Positions 8,412 to 17,472 of a stretch of DNA of 64,000 nucleotides are shown here, in pieces. A program made the translations under genes and the position numbers. The notes below the pieces were generated by a model that was given only the letters and a program-made list of their open reading frames with translations, made no database searches and was not told the origin of the DNA. Numbering within the stretch: the first letter of the stretch is position 1; each line of letters starts with the position of its first letter. This stretch comes from an uncultured Caulobacter sp. (GTDB lineage: Bacteria > Pseudomonadota > Alphaproteobacteria > Caulobacterales > Caulobacteraceae), in the NCBI GenBank assembly GCA_937925635.1, contig CALALX010000091.1, positions 38,703 through 102,702 on the forward strand, read 5' to 3'.

Positions 8412-9584
8412 ATGTGGGGGTTGAAGGGCTTCAAGCGCTGGATCTTCCTGGGCGCGGTCGGGACGATCGCCGTCCTGGCCTTGGCCGCCTGGGTGCTGCG
8501 CGTCGACATCATTCGCACCACCCTCGATCCCCGGGTCCCGTTCCAGACCTACAAGCCGCCGCGCGCGCCCGACTACGCCGAGGCGCGGGCCTGGGCGCTG
8601 CCGATCGAGTCTCGGCCGGGCGCGACCCTGCCGGCCGACGTCTTCTTCGTGGCGCCGACGACCTACGACGGCGGCGAGCACTGGAACGCGCCCTTCCGTG
8701 ACCAGGACGCCCAACGCCTGCTGCAGCGCGTGATGTTGCCCAACTACGCCGGGCCGTTCGCGCGGGTCGGGCGGGTGTTCGCGCCCAACTACCGCCAGGC
8801 CAGCCTCTATTCGCAGCTCACGCTGCGCGAGGACGCCCGTCGGGCGCGGCGCTTCGCCTACGGTGATGTCCAGGCCGCCTTCCGCGCCTGGAAGGCCCGC
8901 CACGACACAGGCCGGCCCCTGGTTCTGGTCGGGGTCGAGCAGGGCGGCCTGCTGGCCGAGCGGCTTCTGCGTGAGGAGATCGCGCCCGACGGCGACCTGC
9001 GGGCCCGCCTGGCGGGGGTCTACCTCATTGAGACCGTCGTCCCGGCGGACCGCTATGGCGAGGGCGCGCCGGTCCCGGCCTGCTGGATGCGGTCACAGGC
9101 CCGCTGCCTCGTCGCCTGGGTGACCCCGCGGGAGGCCGGTCCCAAGGAGACGCTCGATCGCGCCTTGGTCTGGAACGACCAGGGTCAACTGGTCGAGCTC
9201 GACGGCCGACCGGCGCTCTGCGTCAATCCGCTGCTCGGCGCCCGGAGCAACGCCCCAGCGCCGATACGCGACAATCTCGGCGCAGCGGTCGCCACGGGTT
9301 TCGGCTGGAAGGAGCGCCCGGCCTTTCTTCAGCGCCAGGTCGGCGCCCGCTGCGTCGATGGCGTGCTGCAGGTCGACAGGCCGAAGTCGAAGGTCTTCCG
9401 ACTGGCCCGCGGGTGGGCCGACCGGCTGAAGGTTCCGCCCTACAATCTGTTCTACCTGGATATCGAGGCCGACGCCCAGGCGCGGGTCTCGACCTTGCTC
9501 GGCCGGCAGGCCTATGGCGTCGCCGCGCCGCCAATCGAGACGTCGATCGCGGTGAAGGGCTCGCCGATCAACCGGATCGACTGA
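8412..9584 (+). CDS. DUF3089-like alpha/beta-hydrolase-fold protein lacking the serine nucleophile
   Basis: 390 residues with an N-terminal membrane anchor or uncleaved signal (hydrophobic 11-29), then a DUF3089-type region: PADVFFVAPTTYDGG at 74-88 and APNYRQASL at 124-132. Members of this family normally carry a nucleophile elbow of the form GHSQG. Here the matching site reads GVEQG (174-178), with glutamate E176 in place of serine, so classical esterase activity is doubtful. It ends 5 bases from the convergent DUF6285-like gene. The substrate is unknown. The family call rests on motif recall; the substitution is read directly. Confidence 0.7.
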   Translation: MWGLKGFKRWIFLGAVGTIAVLALAAWVLRVDIIRTTLDPRVPFQTYKPPRAPDYAEARAWALPIESRPGATLPADVFFVAPTTYDGGEHWNAPFRDQDAQRLLQRVMLPNYAGPFARVGRVFAPNYRQASLYSQLTLREDARRARRFAYGDVQAAFRAWKARHDTGRPLVLVGVEQGGLLAERLLREEIAPDGDLRARLAGVYLIETVVPADRYGEGAPVPACWMRSQARCLVAWVTPREAGPKETLDRALVWNDQGQLVELDGRPALCVNPLLGARSNAPAPIRDNLGAAVATGFGWKERPAFLQRQVGARCVDGVLQVDRPKSKVFRLARGWADRLKVPPYNLFYLDIEADAQARVSTLLGRQAYGVAAPPIETSIAVKGSPINRID

Positions 9585-9589
9585 GGCCC

Positions 9590-9958
9590 TCAACCCGCCA
9601 GGGTGCGGAGCCCGGCGTAGTTCGGCTGGTCGATCCGCACCTGGTCGATGATCGAGGCCTTCATGTGCGCCATCACCGCCGGGTCGAAGGCGTCGATCGC
9701 GCCGCTCTCGATGCCTTCGCAGAGCTCCGCATTGAGCGTGGCGAAGTCGCCGGGATGGCCGAGGATGGCGGTCAGGCGGGCGACGGCCTCGGCCTCGGCC
9801 CTGGGACCGTGCTCGATCTCGCGGCGGACCGTGTTCAACGCGTTGACGGCGACGCGGGCCAGGAAGGCGTCGCGGTCCTTCAGCTGAGGCGCGGCGCGCT
9901 CCTCGATGAAGCGTATCACGGCTTCGATCAGCTCGGACGAGGTGGGATGGGTGATCAT
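9590..9958 (-). CDS. DUF6285-like small protein paired with a phosphotransferase
   Basis: 122-residue, largely helical soluble protein beginning MITHPTSSELIEAV and rich in Ala, Arg and Glu. Its ATG (9956-9958) overlaps the last codons of the upstream phosphotransferase gene, so the two are translationally coupled. Small proteins of this kind commonly follow aminoglycoside-phosphotransferase-like genes in Proteobacteria and Actinobacteria that are linked to acyl-CoA metabolism. The DUF assignment is from memory of that arrangement. The frame is open far upstream, but that extension only shadows the neighbour. Function is unknown. Confidence 0.7.
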   Translation of the reverse strand: MITHPTSSELIEAVIRFIEERAAPQLKDRDAFLARVAVNALNTVRREIEHGPRAEAEAVARLTAILGHPGDFATLNAELCEGIESGAIDAFDPAVMAHMKASIIDQVRIDQPNYAGLRTLAG

Positions 9959-10929
9959 CGCGCGGCCTCCAGCAGGGCCATGAGGTCGATCTCGCATTCG
10001 GACGTGCGGCGGCCGATCATCGGGCGTTCGACCGAGGTGTCCGAGCCGTTGGCGTAGGAGGCGTACATGCCTTCGCACATCACGCCCCACTTCAGAGAGC
10101 CGAGCATCTGCCAGTAGAGGACCCGGTCGAGCGAGATCGGAGTCCCGCCGGCGGCCTCGTAGCCGTCGAGCATGTCCTGATAGTCGCCGAAGCCGCCGAC
10201 CGGCTTTGCGCCGCCGAACCGCCAGGAGGCCGTGCAGATCCAGCCCATGTCCTCGGCCGGGTCCCCGATGTGGACCAATTCCCAATCCAGGATGGCCGCG
10301 ACGCCAGCTTCGGGGTGGAACATGATGTTTCCATTACGGAAATCGCCATGCAACAGCACCGGCCGGTCCAGCGTCGGCGCGCGGTCCCGAAGATGGCGGA
10401 ACGCAGCCTCAAGGATCGGCCGCTTGGCGCCGAGCGTCCGGTACACGGTCTCGTACTTGTCCAGCTCGTCCAACGCGCTCGACCGCGCCAGATCAGGCAG
10501 GCCTTCGAGCGGCACGGCGTGGATCTTCGCCAGCGCCTCGCCGCACTGGCGCGCCAGCTGCGGGCGGACCGCGGCGAAGGCCTCGCCCTGGGCGATGCGC
10601 TTGCCCAGCGTCTCGCCCTCGACGGCCACCATGACGTAGGCCTCGCCGATGTCGCTGCCCGGCTCGCTGACGTGGAGCACCTCAGGCACGGCGGCGCCGA
10701 GCTTCGCCGCCGCCTTGATCACGGCGGCTTCCGTGGCCAGCGGGTTGGCCGTGCCGGTCGTCGACACGGCGCCTTGCGGTTTGCGGCGCAGGATGAGCGC
10801 CTGGCCGGTGTCGAGCGAGAAAGCCCAGGTCTCCTGGCTGGCGCCGCCGGATAGCCGGCGTAGGCCGGTGATGGACGTGCCGCCAAGCTGCGGGGCGATG
10901 GCGTTGAGGGCGGTTTCCAGATCGCTCAT
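9955..10929 (-). CDS. Phosphotransferase family protein (APH/ACAD10-like kinase fold)
   Basis: 324-residue protein of the aminoglycoside phosphotransferase/choline kinase fold. The catalytic loop LLHGDFRNGNIMFH gives the Brenner motif HGDxxxxN, and the metal-binding Asp is in AAILDWELVHIGDPAEDMGW. The N-terminal nucleotide-binding part has LSGGASQETWAF and a lysine in LRRKPQG. Homologues of this type sit next to acyl-CoA dehydrogenases and are thought to phosphorylate hydroxyacyl substrates, but the substrate cannot be read here. It is coupled to the downstream DUF6285-like gene. A second phosphotransferase occurs at 54587-55657. Confidence 0.83.
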   Translation of the reverse strand: MSDLETALNAIAPQLGGTSITGLRRLSGGASQETWAFSLDTGQALILRRKPQGAVSTTGTANPLATEAAVIKAAAKLGAAVPEVLHVSEPGSDIGEAYVMVAVEGETLGKRIAQGEAFAAVRPQLARQCGEALAKIHAVPLEGLPDLARSSALDELDKYETVYRTLGAKRPILEAAFRHLRDRAPTLDRPVLLHGDFRNGNIMFHPEAGVAAILDWELVHIGDPAEDMGWICTASWRFGGAKPVGGFGDYQDMLDGYEAAGGTPISLDRVLYWQMLGSLKWGVMCEGMYASYANGSDTSVERPMIGRRTSECEIDLMALLEAAR

Positions 10930-10948
10930 GGGACTCGATTGAGGACCC

Positions 10949-13021
10949 TCACCCCGCGTCAGTCAAACCCGACGGCTTCCAGTCGAACAGTTCCTGCAGC
11001 ACCCGTACTGCCTGACCCCTGTGGGAGGTCAGCTGAGGATCGCGCGCGAGGATCAGGCGGGCGTCGTCGGCGGCCGCGGCGATCATGCCCCGATGGGCGA
11101 CCGGGTCGGCCAGCCTGTAGGCCGGAAACCCGCTCTGTCTAAGGCCGAGCGGGTCGCCGCCGCCGCGCAGCTCCAGGTCCTTCTCGGCGATGACGAAGCC
11201 GTCGTCGGTGCGGCGCAGGATGTCCAGCCGCTGTTGGGCGATGTCCGACAGCGGCGGATCGTAGAGCAGCACGCAGGCGCTCTCCCGCCGCCCGCGCCCC
11301 ACCCGGCCGCGCAGCTGGTGCAGCTGGGCCAGGCCGAAGCGCTCGGCCTGCTCGATGACCATGATGGTGGCGTTGGGCACATTGACCCCGACTTCGACCA
11401 CGGTGGTCGCGACCAGCAAGGGCAATCGGCCATCGGCGAAGTCGGCCATGGCGGCGTCCTTCTCGGCCGGCGGCATCTGGCCGTGGACGAGGCCGACCTC
11501 GATCCCCATCGCCTTGCGCAGGGTCAGCGCCCGCTTCTCGGCGGCGGCCAGGTCGGTGATCTCGCTTTCGTTGACCATCGGGCAGATCCAGAAGGCCTGG
11601 GCCCCGCCGGCGATGGCCTCCTTCAGCCGGGCGACGATCTCGCCCATGCGCGGGGAGGGGACGGCCCGCGTCGCCACCGGCGCGCGTCCGGGCGGCTTCT
11701 CGTCGATGCGGCTGACGTCGAGGTCGCCGAACACGGTCAGCTCCAGCGTCCGCGGGATCGGGGTCGCCGACATGGCCAGCAGGTGGGCGCGCTCGCCCTT
11801 GGCCTGCAGCCGCTTGCGCTCGTTGACCCCGAAGCGGTGCTGCTCGTCGATGATGGTCAGGCCGAGGTCGCGGAACTTCACCTCGTCCTGGAACAGGGCA
11901 TGGGTGCCGACGGCGACCTGCGCCGTTCCGTCCATCAGCGCCATCAGCTTCTCGGCCCGCACCCCGCCCTTGTCGCGTCCGGTCAGCAGCAGCACGCGCA
12001 GGCCCTGGGCCTCCAGCGGCCCCGCGATGGTCTCGTAGTGCTGGCGGGCGAGGATCTCGGTCGGCGCCATCAGGGCCGACTGCAGATGCGCCTCCGCCGC
12101 GTCGGCGATGGCCAGCATGGCGACGATGGTCTTGCCCGCGCCGACGTCGCCGTGCAGCAGCCGGCTCATCCGCTCGCCCGACTGCAGGTCGCCGCGCACC
12201 TCGCTGAGCGCCCGGATCTGGGCGCCGGTCAGCCTCCAGGGCAGGGCGGCCTCGATCCGTCCGGCCATCTGGCCCGCCGGGATGACGACGCCCGGGTGCG
12301 AGCGTCGGGCCGCCTTGTGCTGAGCCAGCGCCAGCTGGTGGGCCAGAAGCTCGTCGAAGGCCAGCCGCCGCCGGGCGGGCGACAGCGGCGAAAGGTCGGC
12401 CTCGGTCTTCGGGTCGTGGAACGCCTCCAACGCCGCGCGCCAACCGGTGAAGCCTTCGCGGGTCATCCAGGCCGGGTCCTGCCACTCCGGCAGATCGGGG
12501 GCCCGCGTCAGCGCCTCCAGCACCAGCTTGCGCACCGTGCGGGCGGGCAGACCGGCGGTGGCCGGATAGACCGCCTCGCATTCCGGCACCTCGGCGGCGC
12601 GTTCGACGGGCAGAATCCAGTCGGGATGGGCCATCTGGATCTCGGCGCCCCAGCGCTCGACTTTGCCGCTGACCACGCGACGGCTGCCGACCGGGTGGGC
12701 GCGCAGCAGGTGGTCGCCGTGGCCCTTGAACCAGATCAGCGTCAGGAAGGCCGTGCCGTCGAACGCCCTGATCTTGTACGGCACATCCATACGCGGCGGC
12801 TTGGCGTGCTGCTCGATGTCGACGATCAGGGTGTGGACCTGGCCATCGATGACGCTGTCGACGGTCGTCGGCGTGCGGTGGATCAGCGATTGCGGCCCCA
12901 GGAACAGCACATCCCGCACCAGCGGACCGGCCAGCTTCTCGACCAGCGGCGCGACCTTCGGCCCGACGCCTTTCAGCGTCGAGACGGGCGAGAACAGGGG
13001 GAAGAGAATCTCCGGCCGCAT
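10949..13021 (-). CDS. recG: ATP-dependent DNA helicase RecG
   Basis: 690-residue superfamily 2 helicase that remodels stalled forks and branched recombination intermediates. An N-terminal wedge/OB domain starts with SPVSTLKGVGPK. Helicase motif I is GDVGAGKT (near residue 290), motif II is IIDEQHRFGV, and motif VI is QLRGRVGRGRRES, followed by the RecG C-terminal region. The frame is open past the start into a dispersed repeat, so the start must be internal. ATG 13019-13021 (MRPEILFP) matches the family; ATG 13031-13033 is the alternative and would add four residues. Confidence 0.94.
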   Translation of the reverse strand: MRPEILFPLFSPVSTLKGVGPKVAPLVEKLAGPLVRDVLFLGPQSLIHRTPTTVDSVIDGQVHTLIVDIEQHAKPPRMDVPYKIRAFDGTAFLTLIWFKGHGDHLLRAHPVGSRRVVSGKVERWGAEIQMAHPDWILPVERAAEVPECEAVYPATAGLPARTVRKLVLEALTRAPDLPEWQDPAWMTREGFTGWRAALEAFHDPKTEADLSPLSPARRRLAFDELLAHQLALAQHKAARRSHPGVVIPAGQMAGRIEAALPWRLTGAQIRALSEVRGDLQSGERMSRLLHGDVGAGKTIVAMLAIADAAEAHLQSALMAPTEILARQHYETIAGPLEAQGLRVLLLTGRDKGGVRAEKLMALMDGTAQVAVGTHALFQDEVKFRDLGLTIIDEQHRFGVNERKRLQAKGERAHLLAMSATPIPRTLELTVFGDLDVSRIDEKPPGRAPVATRAVPSPRMGEIVARLKEAIAGGAQAFWICPMVNESEITDLAAAEKRALTLRKAMGIEVGLVHGQMPPAEKDAAMADFADGRLPLLVATTVVEVGVNVPNATIMVIEQAERFGLAQLHQLRGRVGRGRRESACVLLYDPPLSDIAQQRLDILRRTDDGFVIAEKDLELRGGGDPLGLRQSGFPAYRLADPVAHRGMIAAAADDARLILARDPQLTSHRGQAVRVLQELFDWKPSGLTDAG

Positions 13022-13050
13022 GGAGGGGAACATAGCGTGATCGGAGGCAT

Positions 13051-13168
13051 TGCGTCCTTCGCGACGCGATCCTGAGGGATCGCTCCTCAGGATGACGAAG
13101 TCAGGGGACGGCCCACCCCGTTCGTCATGGTGAGGAGCGAGCCTCAAGCGAGCGTCGCGAACCACGCA
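13051..13168. repeat. Dispersed ~120-bp imperfect inverted repeat, copy 2
   Basis: The outer arms are GCGTCCTTCGCGACGC and GCGTCGCGAACCACGC, complementary except at one dinucleotide. The inner arms are CTCCTCAGGATGACGAA and TTCGTCATGGTGAGGAG. It fills the space between divergent recG and sdhE and is the cleanest copy in the window. Confidence 0.88.
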
Positions 13169-13218
13169 CGACCGCACTGGCGCCCCCGGCCAACCCCCTC
13201 TATATCCGCCCCCTCTGC

Positions 13219-13494
13219 ATGGACGACACACGGCTCAAGAAGATCAGGCTGCGGGCCTGGCGACGCGGCTTCCGGGAAGCGGACCTCCTTCTGGGGCCGT
13301 TCGCGGACTTCTATTGCCCGCGTTTCAGCGAGGCCCAGCTCGACGCCCTCGAGGCGCTGATGGACGAGGCCGATCAGGACATCTACGACTGGTTTCTGGG
13401 TCGCGCGCCGACGCCGCCGGAATTCGACAACGAGATCATGGCCTTGTTGAAGGCGTTTGATCCTTCGACCGGAGCGCCGGGCCATGGCGGATGA
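13219..13494 (+). CDS. sdhE: Succinate dehydrogenase assembly factor 2 family (SdhE)
   Basis: 91-residue helical-bundle protein of the SdhE/CptB (DUF339) family, which promotes FAD attachment to the flavoprotein subunit of succinate dehydrogenase. The signature region RRGFREADLLLGPFA (15-29) corresponds to the conserved RGxxExD motif, and the protein has the usual tail with DIYDWFLGR. It starts 51 bases after a dispersed repeat. Its stop overlaps the beginning of mfd, so sdhE and mfd are probably co-transcribed. Confidence 0.9.
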   Translation: MDDTRLKKIRLRAWRRGFREADLLLGPFADFYCPRFSEAQLDALEALMDEADQDIYDWFLGRAPTPPEFDNEIMALLKAFDPSTGAPGHGG

Positions 13495-16400
13495 CGGCGG
13501 CGGGCCCTCGCACAACGATCTGAAACGCGTCGCCCGCGATGACGGCCGCCTGGACCTGACCGGCGCGCCGGAGGGCTTCGACGCCCTGGTGATGGCCGAC
13601 ATCGCGCGCTCGCGCGGCGGCCTGACAGTGTTCATCGCCCGTGACGGGACGCGGGCCAGCGCCTTCGCCGGCGCTATGTCATTCTTCGCGCCCGAGATCG
13701 AGATCCTGCACCTGCCGTCCTGGGACTGCCTGCCTTACGATCGGGTCGGCCCCTCGGCCGGCGTCGCGGCGCAGCGGATGGCGACCCTGACGCGGCTGGC
13801 CCGCGGCGTGGACCCCAAGAAGCCGCTGCTGCTGGTCACCGCCGCGCCCGCGGCCCTGCAGCGCGTTCCGCCGCGCGAGGTCGTCGCCCGCGCCGGCTAC
13901 ACGACCCGTCCGGGCAAAGAGGTCCAGATCGCCGATCTGGAGCGCTATTTCGCCGTCAACGGCTATGCCCGCGCCTCGACGGTGTCCGAGCGCGGCGAGT
14001 TCGCCATCCGCGGCGGCGTCATCGACGTCTTCTCGCCCACCGCCGACGAGCCGGTGCGGCTGGACCTGTTCGGCGACACCCTGGAGAGCATCCGCGCCTT
14101 CGATCCGGAGACCCAGCGCTCGACGAAGCAGCTCAAGGAGATCGACCTGCTGCCGGTCTCCGAGGCGCTGGTCGATCCGGAGACCATCAGCCGCTTCCGC
14201 AAAGGCTACGTCGCCGCCTTCGGCGCGCCGGGCGAGGACGCCCTCTACGCCGCGGTCAGCGAAGGCGGTCGCCGCGCAGGCATGGAGCACTGGCTGCCGC
14301 TGTTCTACGAGCGGATGGAGACCCTGTTCGACTACCTCCCGGACGACGCCCTGGTCGGGATCGACCACCTGGTCCAGGAAGCCGAGGGTGAGCGTTCGGC
14401 GATGATCGCCGACGCCTACGAGGCCCGCGCCGGCGCCGACCGCAAGGCCGCTTATCGGCCGCTGACGCCGGAAGCGCTGTACCTGTCGACCGACGAATGG
14501 GGGCTGAAGGTCGCCGATCGGCCCAACCGCTGGTTCACGCCGTTCCAGAAGGAGGGCGCTGGCGTCATCGACATGGGCGCCAAGCTCGGCCGCACCTTCG
14601 CGGCCGAACGGGCCCAGGACAGCGTCAACCTGTTCGAGGCCACGGCCGAGCACGCCAAGGCGATGACCGGGCAGGGGAAGCGTGTCCTGTTCGCCTCCTG
14701 GTCAGAGGGCTCGTCCGAGCGCCTCGGGACCATGCTGGCCGACCATGGTCTCAAGCGCGTGCCGTTCGCGCCCTATTGGCAGGCGGCCAAGGCCAACGAT
14801 CCCAAGACGCCGCAGCGCGTCGTGCTGCCCCTCGAAGCCGGGTTCGAGACCGAAAACCTGGCCGTCATCTCAGAGACCGACATCCTCGGCGACCGCCTGG
14901 CCCGGCCGCGCAAGAAGCGCCGCGCCGCCAACTTCCTGGCCGAGGCCAGCGCTCTGACCCCGGGCGATCTGGTCGTCCACATCGACCACGGCATCGGCCG
15001 TTACGAGGGGCTGAAGACGCTCGACGTCCAGGGCGCGCCGCACGACTGCCTGGACCTGCTCTACGGCGGCGAGGCGAAGCTCTACCTGCCGGTCGAGAAC
15101 ATCGACCTGCTGACCCGCTACGGCGCCGACGGCGAGAACGTGCAGCTCGACAAGCTGGGCGGGGCCGGCTGGCAGAGCCGCAAGGCGAAGGCGAAGGAAC
15201 GCCTGCGCCAGATGGCGGAGGGGCTGATCCAGATCGCCGCCGCCCGCCAGCTGAAGTCGGTCGAGGAGACCGATCCGCCGTCCGGCGTCTTCGATGAGTT
15301 CTGCGCTCGCTTCCCCTACGAGGAGACAGACGACCAGCTCAGCGCCATCCAGGACGCGCTCGAGGATCTCGGCTCGGGCAAGCCCATGGACCGGCTGATC
15401 TGCGGCGACGTCGGCTTCGGCAAGACCGAGGTCGCGCTGCGCGCCGCCTTCGTGATGGCGATGAGCGGCAAGCAGGTGGCCGTGGTCTGCCCGACCACGC
15501 TGCTGGCCCGCCAGCACTACAAGACCTTCACCGAGCGCTTCCAGGGATGGCCGGTCAAGATTCGCCGCCTGTCGCGCATGGTGCCCGCCAAGGAAGCCGC
15601 CGAAACCCGCGAGGGGCTGGCCAACGGCGAAATCGAGATCGTGGTCGGCACCCATGCGGTGCTCAGCAAGCAGGTCAGCTTCAAGGACCTGGGCTTGGTC
15701 ATCGTCGACGAGGAGCAGCACTTCGGGGTCAAGCACAAGGAGAAGCTCAAGGAGCTTCGCGCCGACGTGCACATGCTGACCCTGACCGCGACGCCGATCC
15801 CGCGGACGCTGCAGATGTCGCTGAGCGGCATCCGCGAGATGTCGATCATCGCCACCCCGCCGGTCGATCGCTTGGCGGTGCGCACCTACATCACGCCCTG
15901 GGACCCGGTCACCCTGCGCGAGGCGCTGCTGCGCGAGAAGTACCGCGGGGGCCAGATCTACTTCGTGGTCCCGCGCATCAAGGACCTGACCGACATGGAG
16001 CAGTTCCTTCGGACCCAGGTTCCGGAGGTGAAGTACGTGGTCGGCCACGGACAGATGGCCCCGACCCAGCTCGAGGAGGTGATGACCGCCTTCTACGAGG
16101 GGCAGTACGACGTGCTGCTGGCGACGACGATCGTGGAAAGCGGATTGGATATCCCGTCGGCCAACACCCTGATCGTGCATCGGGCGGACATGTTCGGTCT
16201 GGCCCAGCTTTACCAGATCCGCGGCCGTGTCGGCCGCTCAAAGGCCCGCGCCTACGCCTATCTGACCACGCCGGCCGAGAAGCAGCTTACCCTGTCGGCC
16301 GAGAAGCGACTCAAGGTGCTGCAGTCACTCGACAACCTGGGCGCAGGGTTCCAGCTGGCCAGCCACGACCTCGACATCCGCGGCGGCGGCAACCTGCTCG

Positions 16401-16972
16401 GCGACGAGCAGAGCGGCCACATCAAGGAGATCGGCGTCGAGCTGTACCAGCAGATGCTGGAGGACGCGGTCGCCGAGCTGCGCCAGCGCCAGGGCGCCGA
16501 GGCCCTGCTGGCCGACCGGGGCTGGTCGCCGCAGATCAACACCGGCGCCGCCGTGCTGATCCCCGAGGACTACGTCCCGGACCTCAACGTGCGCCTGTCG
16601 ATGTACCGCCGGCTGTCGGAGGCCGAGAAGGCGCAGGACCGCGAGGCCCTCGCCGCCGAACTGATCGACCGCTTCGGACCCCTGCCGCCCGAGACCGACA
16701 GCCTGCTGAAGGTGGTCGGCATCAAGGGCCTGTGCCGCGAGACCAACGTCGCCAAGATCGACGTCGGCCCCAAGGGCGCGGTGCTGACCTTCCGCGACAA
16801 CAGCTTCGCCAACCCGGGCGCGCTGCTGCAGTTCATCGCCGCCAACCAGATCCTCTGGAAGATCCGGCCGGACGAGAAGGTGGTCGTGAAGGGCGAGTGG
16901 GAAACCCCAAAGGCGCGCCTCGACGCGGCCGAGAAGATCCTCACCCAGCTGGCGAAGCTGGCGAAGGGGTAA
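13484..16972 (+). CDS. mfd: Transcription-repair coupling factor
   Basis: 1162-residue translocase that removes RNA polymerase stalled at DNA lesions and recruits UvrA. The UvrB-homology N-terminus ends near 350. The RNA polymerase-interacting module begins with VHIDHGIGRYEGL. The RecG-like motor has Walker A GDVGFGKTEVALRAAF near 640 and the DEEQHFGV Walker B box, then a C-terminal TRCF domain. ATG 13484 is chosen over an upstream in-frame codon (13457) because GGAG lies 10 bases before it and the protein begins MADDGGG as usual. It overlaps the end of sdhE. Confidence 0.95.
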   Translation: MADDGGGPSHNDLKRVARDDGRLDLTGAPEGFDALVMADIARSRGGLTVFIARDGTRASAFAGAMSFFAPEIEILHLPSWDCLPYDRVGPSAGVAAQRMATLTRLARGVDPKKPLLLVTAAPAALQRVPPREVVARAGYTTRPGKEVQIADLERYFAVNGYARASTVSERGEFAIRGGVIDVFSPTADEPVRLDLFGDTLESIRAFDPETQRSTKQLKEIDLLPVSEALVDPETISRFRKGYVAAFGAPGEDALYAAVSEGGRRAGMEHWLPLFYERMETLFDYLPDDALVGIDHLVQEAEGERSAMIADAYEARAGADRKAAYRPLTPEALYLSTDEWGLKVADRPNRWFTPFQKEGAGVIDMGAKLGRTFAAERAQDSVNLFEATAEHAKAMTGQGKRVLFASWSEGSSERLGTMLADHGLKRVPFAPYWQAAKANDPKTPQRVVLPLEAGFETENLAVISETDILGDRLARPRKKRRAANFLAEASALTPGDLVVHIDHGIGRYEGLKTLDVQGAPHDCLDLLYGGEAKLYLPVENIDLLTRYGADGENVQLDKLGGAGWQSRKAKAKERLRQMAEGLIQIAAARQLKSVEETDPPSGVFDEFCARFPYEETDDQLSAIQDALEDLGSGKPMDRLICGDVGFGKTEVALRAAFVMAMSGKQVAVVCPTTLLARQHYKTFTERFQGWPVKIRRLSRMVPAKEAAETREGLANGEIEIVVGTHAVLSKQVSFKDLGLVIVDEEQHFGVKHKEKLKELRADVHMLTLTATPIPRTLQMSLSGIREMSIIATPPVDRLAVRTYITPWDPVTLREALLREKYRGGQIYFVVPRIKDLTDMEQFLRTQVPEVKYVVGHGQMAPTQLEEVMTAFYEGQYDVLLATTIVESGLDIPSANTLIVHRADMFGLAQLYQIRGRVGRSKARAYAYLTTPAEKQLTLSAEKRLKVLQSLDNLGAGFQLASHDLDIRGGGNLLGDEQSGHIKEIGVELYQQMLEDAVAELRQRQGAEALLADRGWSPQINTGAAVLIPEDYVPDLNVRLSMYRRLSEAEKAQDREALAAELIDRFGPLPPETDSLLKVVGIKGLCRETNVAKIDVGPKGAVLTFRDNSFANPGALLQFIAANQILWKIRPDEKVVVKGEWETPKARLDAAEKILTQLAKLAKG

Positions 16973-16973
16973 C

Positions 16974-16989
16974 CCCGGCATACACCGGG
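16974..16989. terminator. Short hairpin between convergent mfd and GFA gene
   Basis: CCCGG and CCGGG flank a 6-base loop immediately after the mfd stop. The 39-base space separates convergent genes, so a bidirectional terminator role is plausible, but there is no T-run. Confidence 0.35.
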
Positions 16990-17011
16990 ATGAGCGGTGG
17001 CATGGAGAGGT

Positions 17012-17413
17012 CTAGCCCGGAAGCCGCTCGAACTGCGGGATGCCTTCGGGGATGCAGTGGAAGGGCTGCTTGTCGACCGTGTAGATCGCCATCTGCGGCG
17101 CGAACACCGACGGATCGTCCAGCGAGCCGACCTTCAGGATCACGGCCGGGAAACCGGGCGCGCGCGTGACGATGTGGCTGCCGCACTCGCCGCAGAACTC
17201 GCGGGTCACGGGGTTCGGAATGTCCTTGCGGGAGAACTGCTTCGGCTCGCCCTTGGTGTACCTGAAGCCCGGGATCGGCATGGCCATGAACAGGTTCGGA
17301 GAGCCGCCGGTGATGTGCTGGCACTCGCGGCAATGGCACTGGGCCTGCATCATCGGCTCGCCCTCGGCCTCGTAGCGCAGCGCGCCGCAGTAGCATCCGC
17401 CCGTGACTTTCAT
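17012..17413 (-). CDS. GFA-family zinc protein (glutathione-dependent formaldehyde-activating-like)
   Basis: 133-residue CENP-V/GFA fold. Zinc-ligand clusters are CYCGALRY (7-14), CHCRECQ (26-32) and CGECGSHI. The founding enzyme condenses formaldehyde with glutathione, but most short single-domain members have no proven substrate, so the function is left open. The ATG at 17411-17413 has GGAGG 8 bases upstream; the longer open frame only overlaps the neighbour in another frame. It is convergent with mfd. Confidence 0.85.
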   Translation of the reverse strand: MKVTGGCYCGALRYEAEGEPMMQAQCHCRECQHITGGSPNLFMAMPIPGFRYTKGEPKQFSRKDIPNPVTREFCGECGSHIVTRAPGFPAVILKVGSLDDPSVFAPQMAIYTVDKQPFHCIPEGIPQFERLPG

Positions 17414-17472
17414 GTCGTCCTCCCGTTTTGCCGCGAGGCTAGCACCGTTACCCGCCGTCAGGGCAAGTCCGG

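Noticed and set aside
13022..13231. Upstream extension of the recG frame through the dispersed repeat
   Set aside because: The extra residues encode translated repeat sequence, and the conserved N-terminus starts at 13021.
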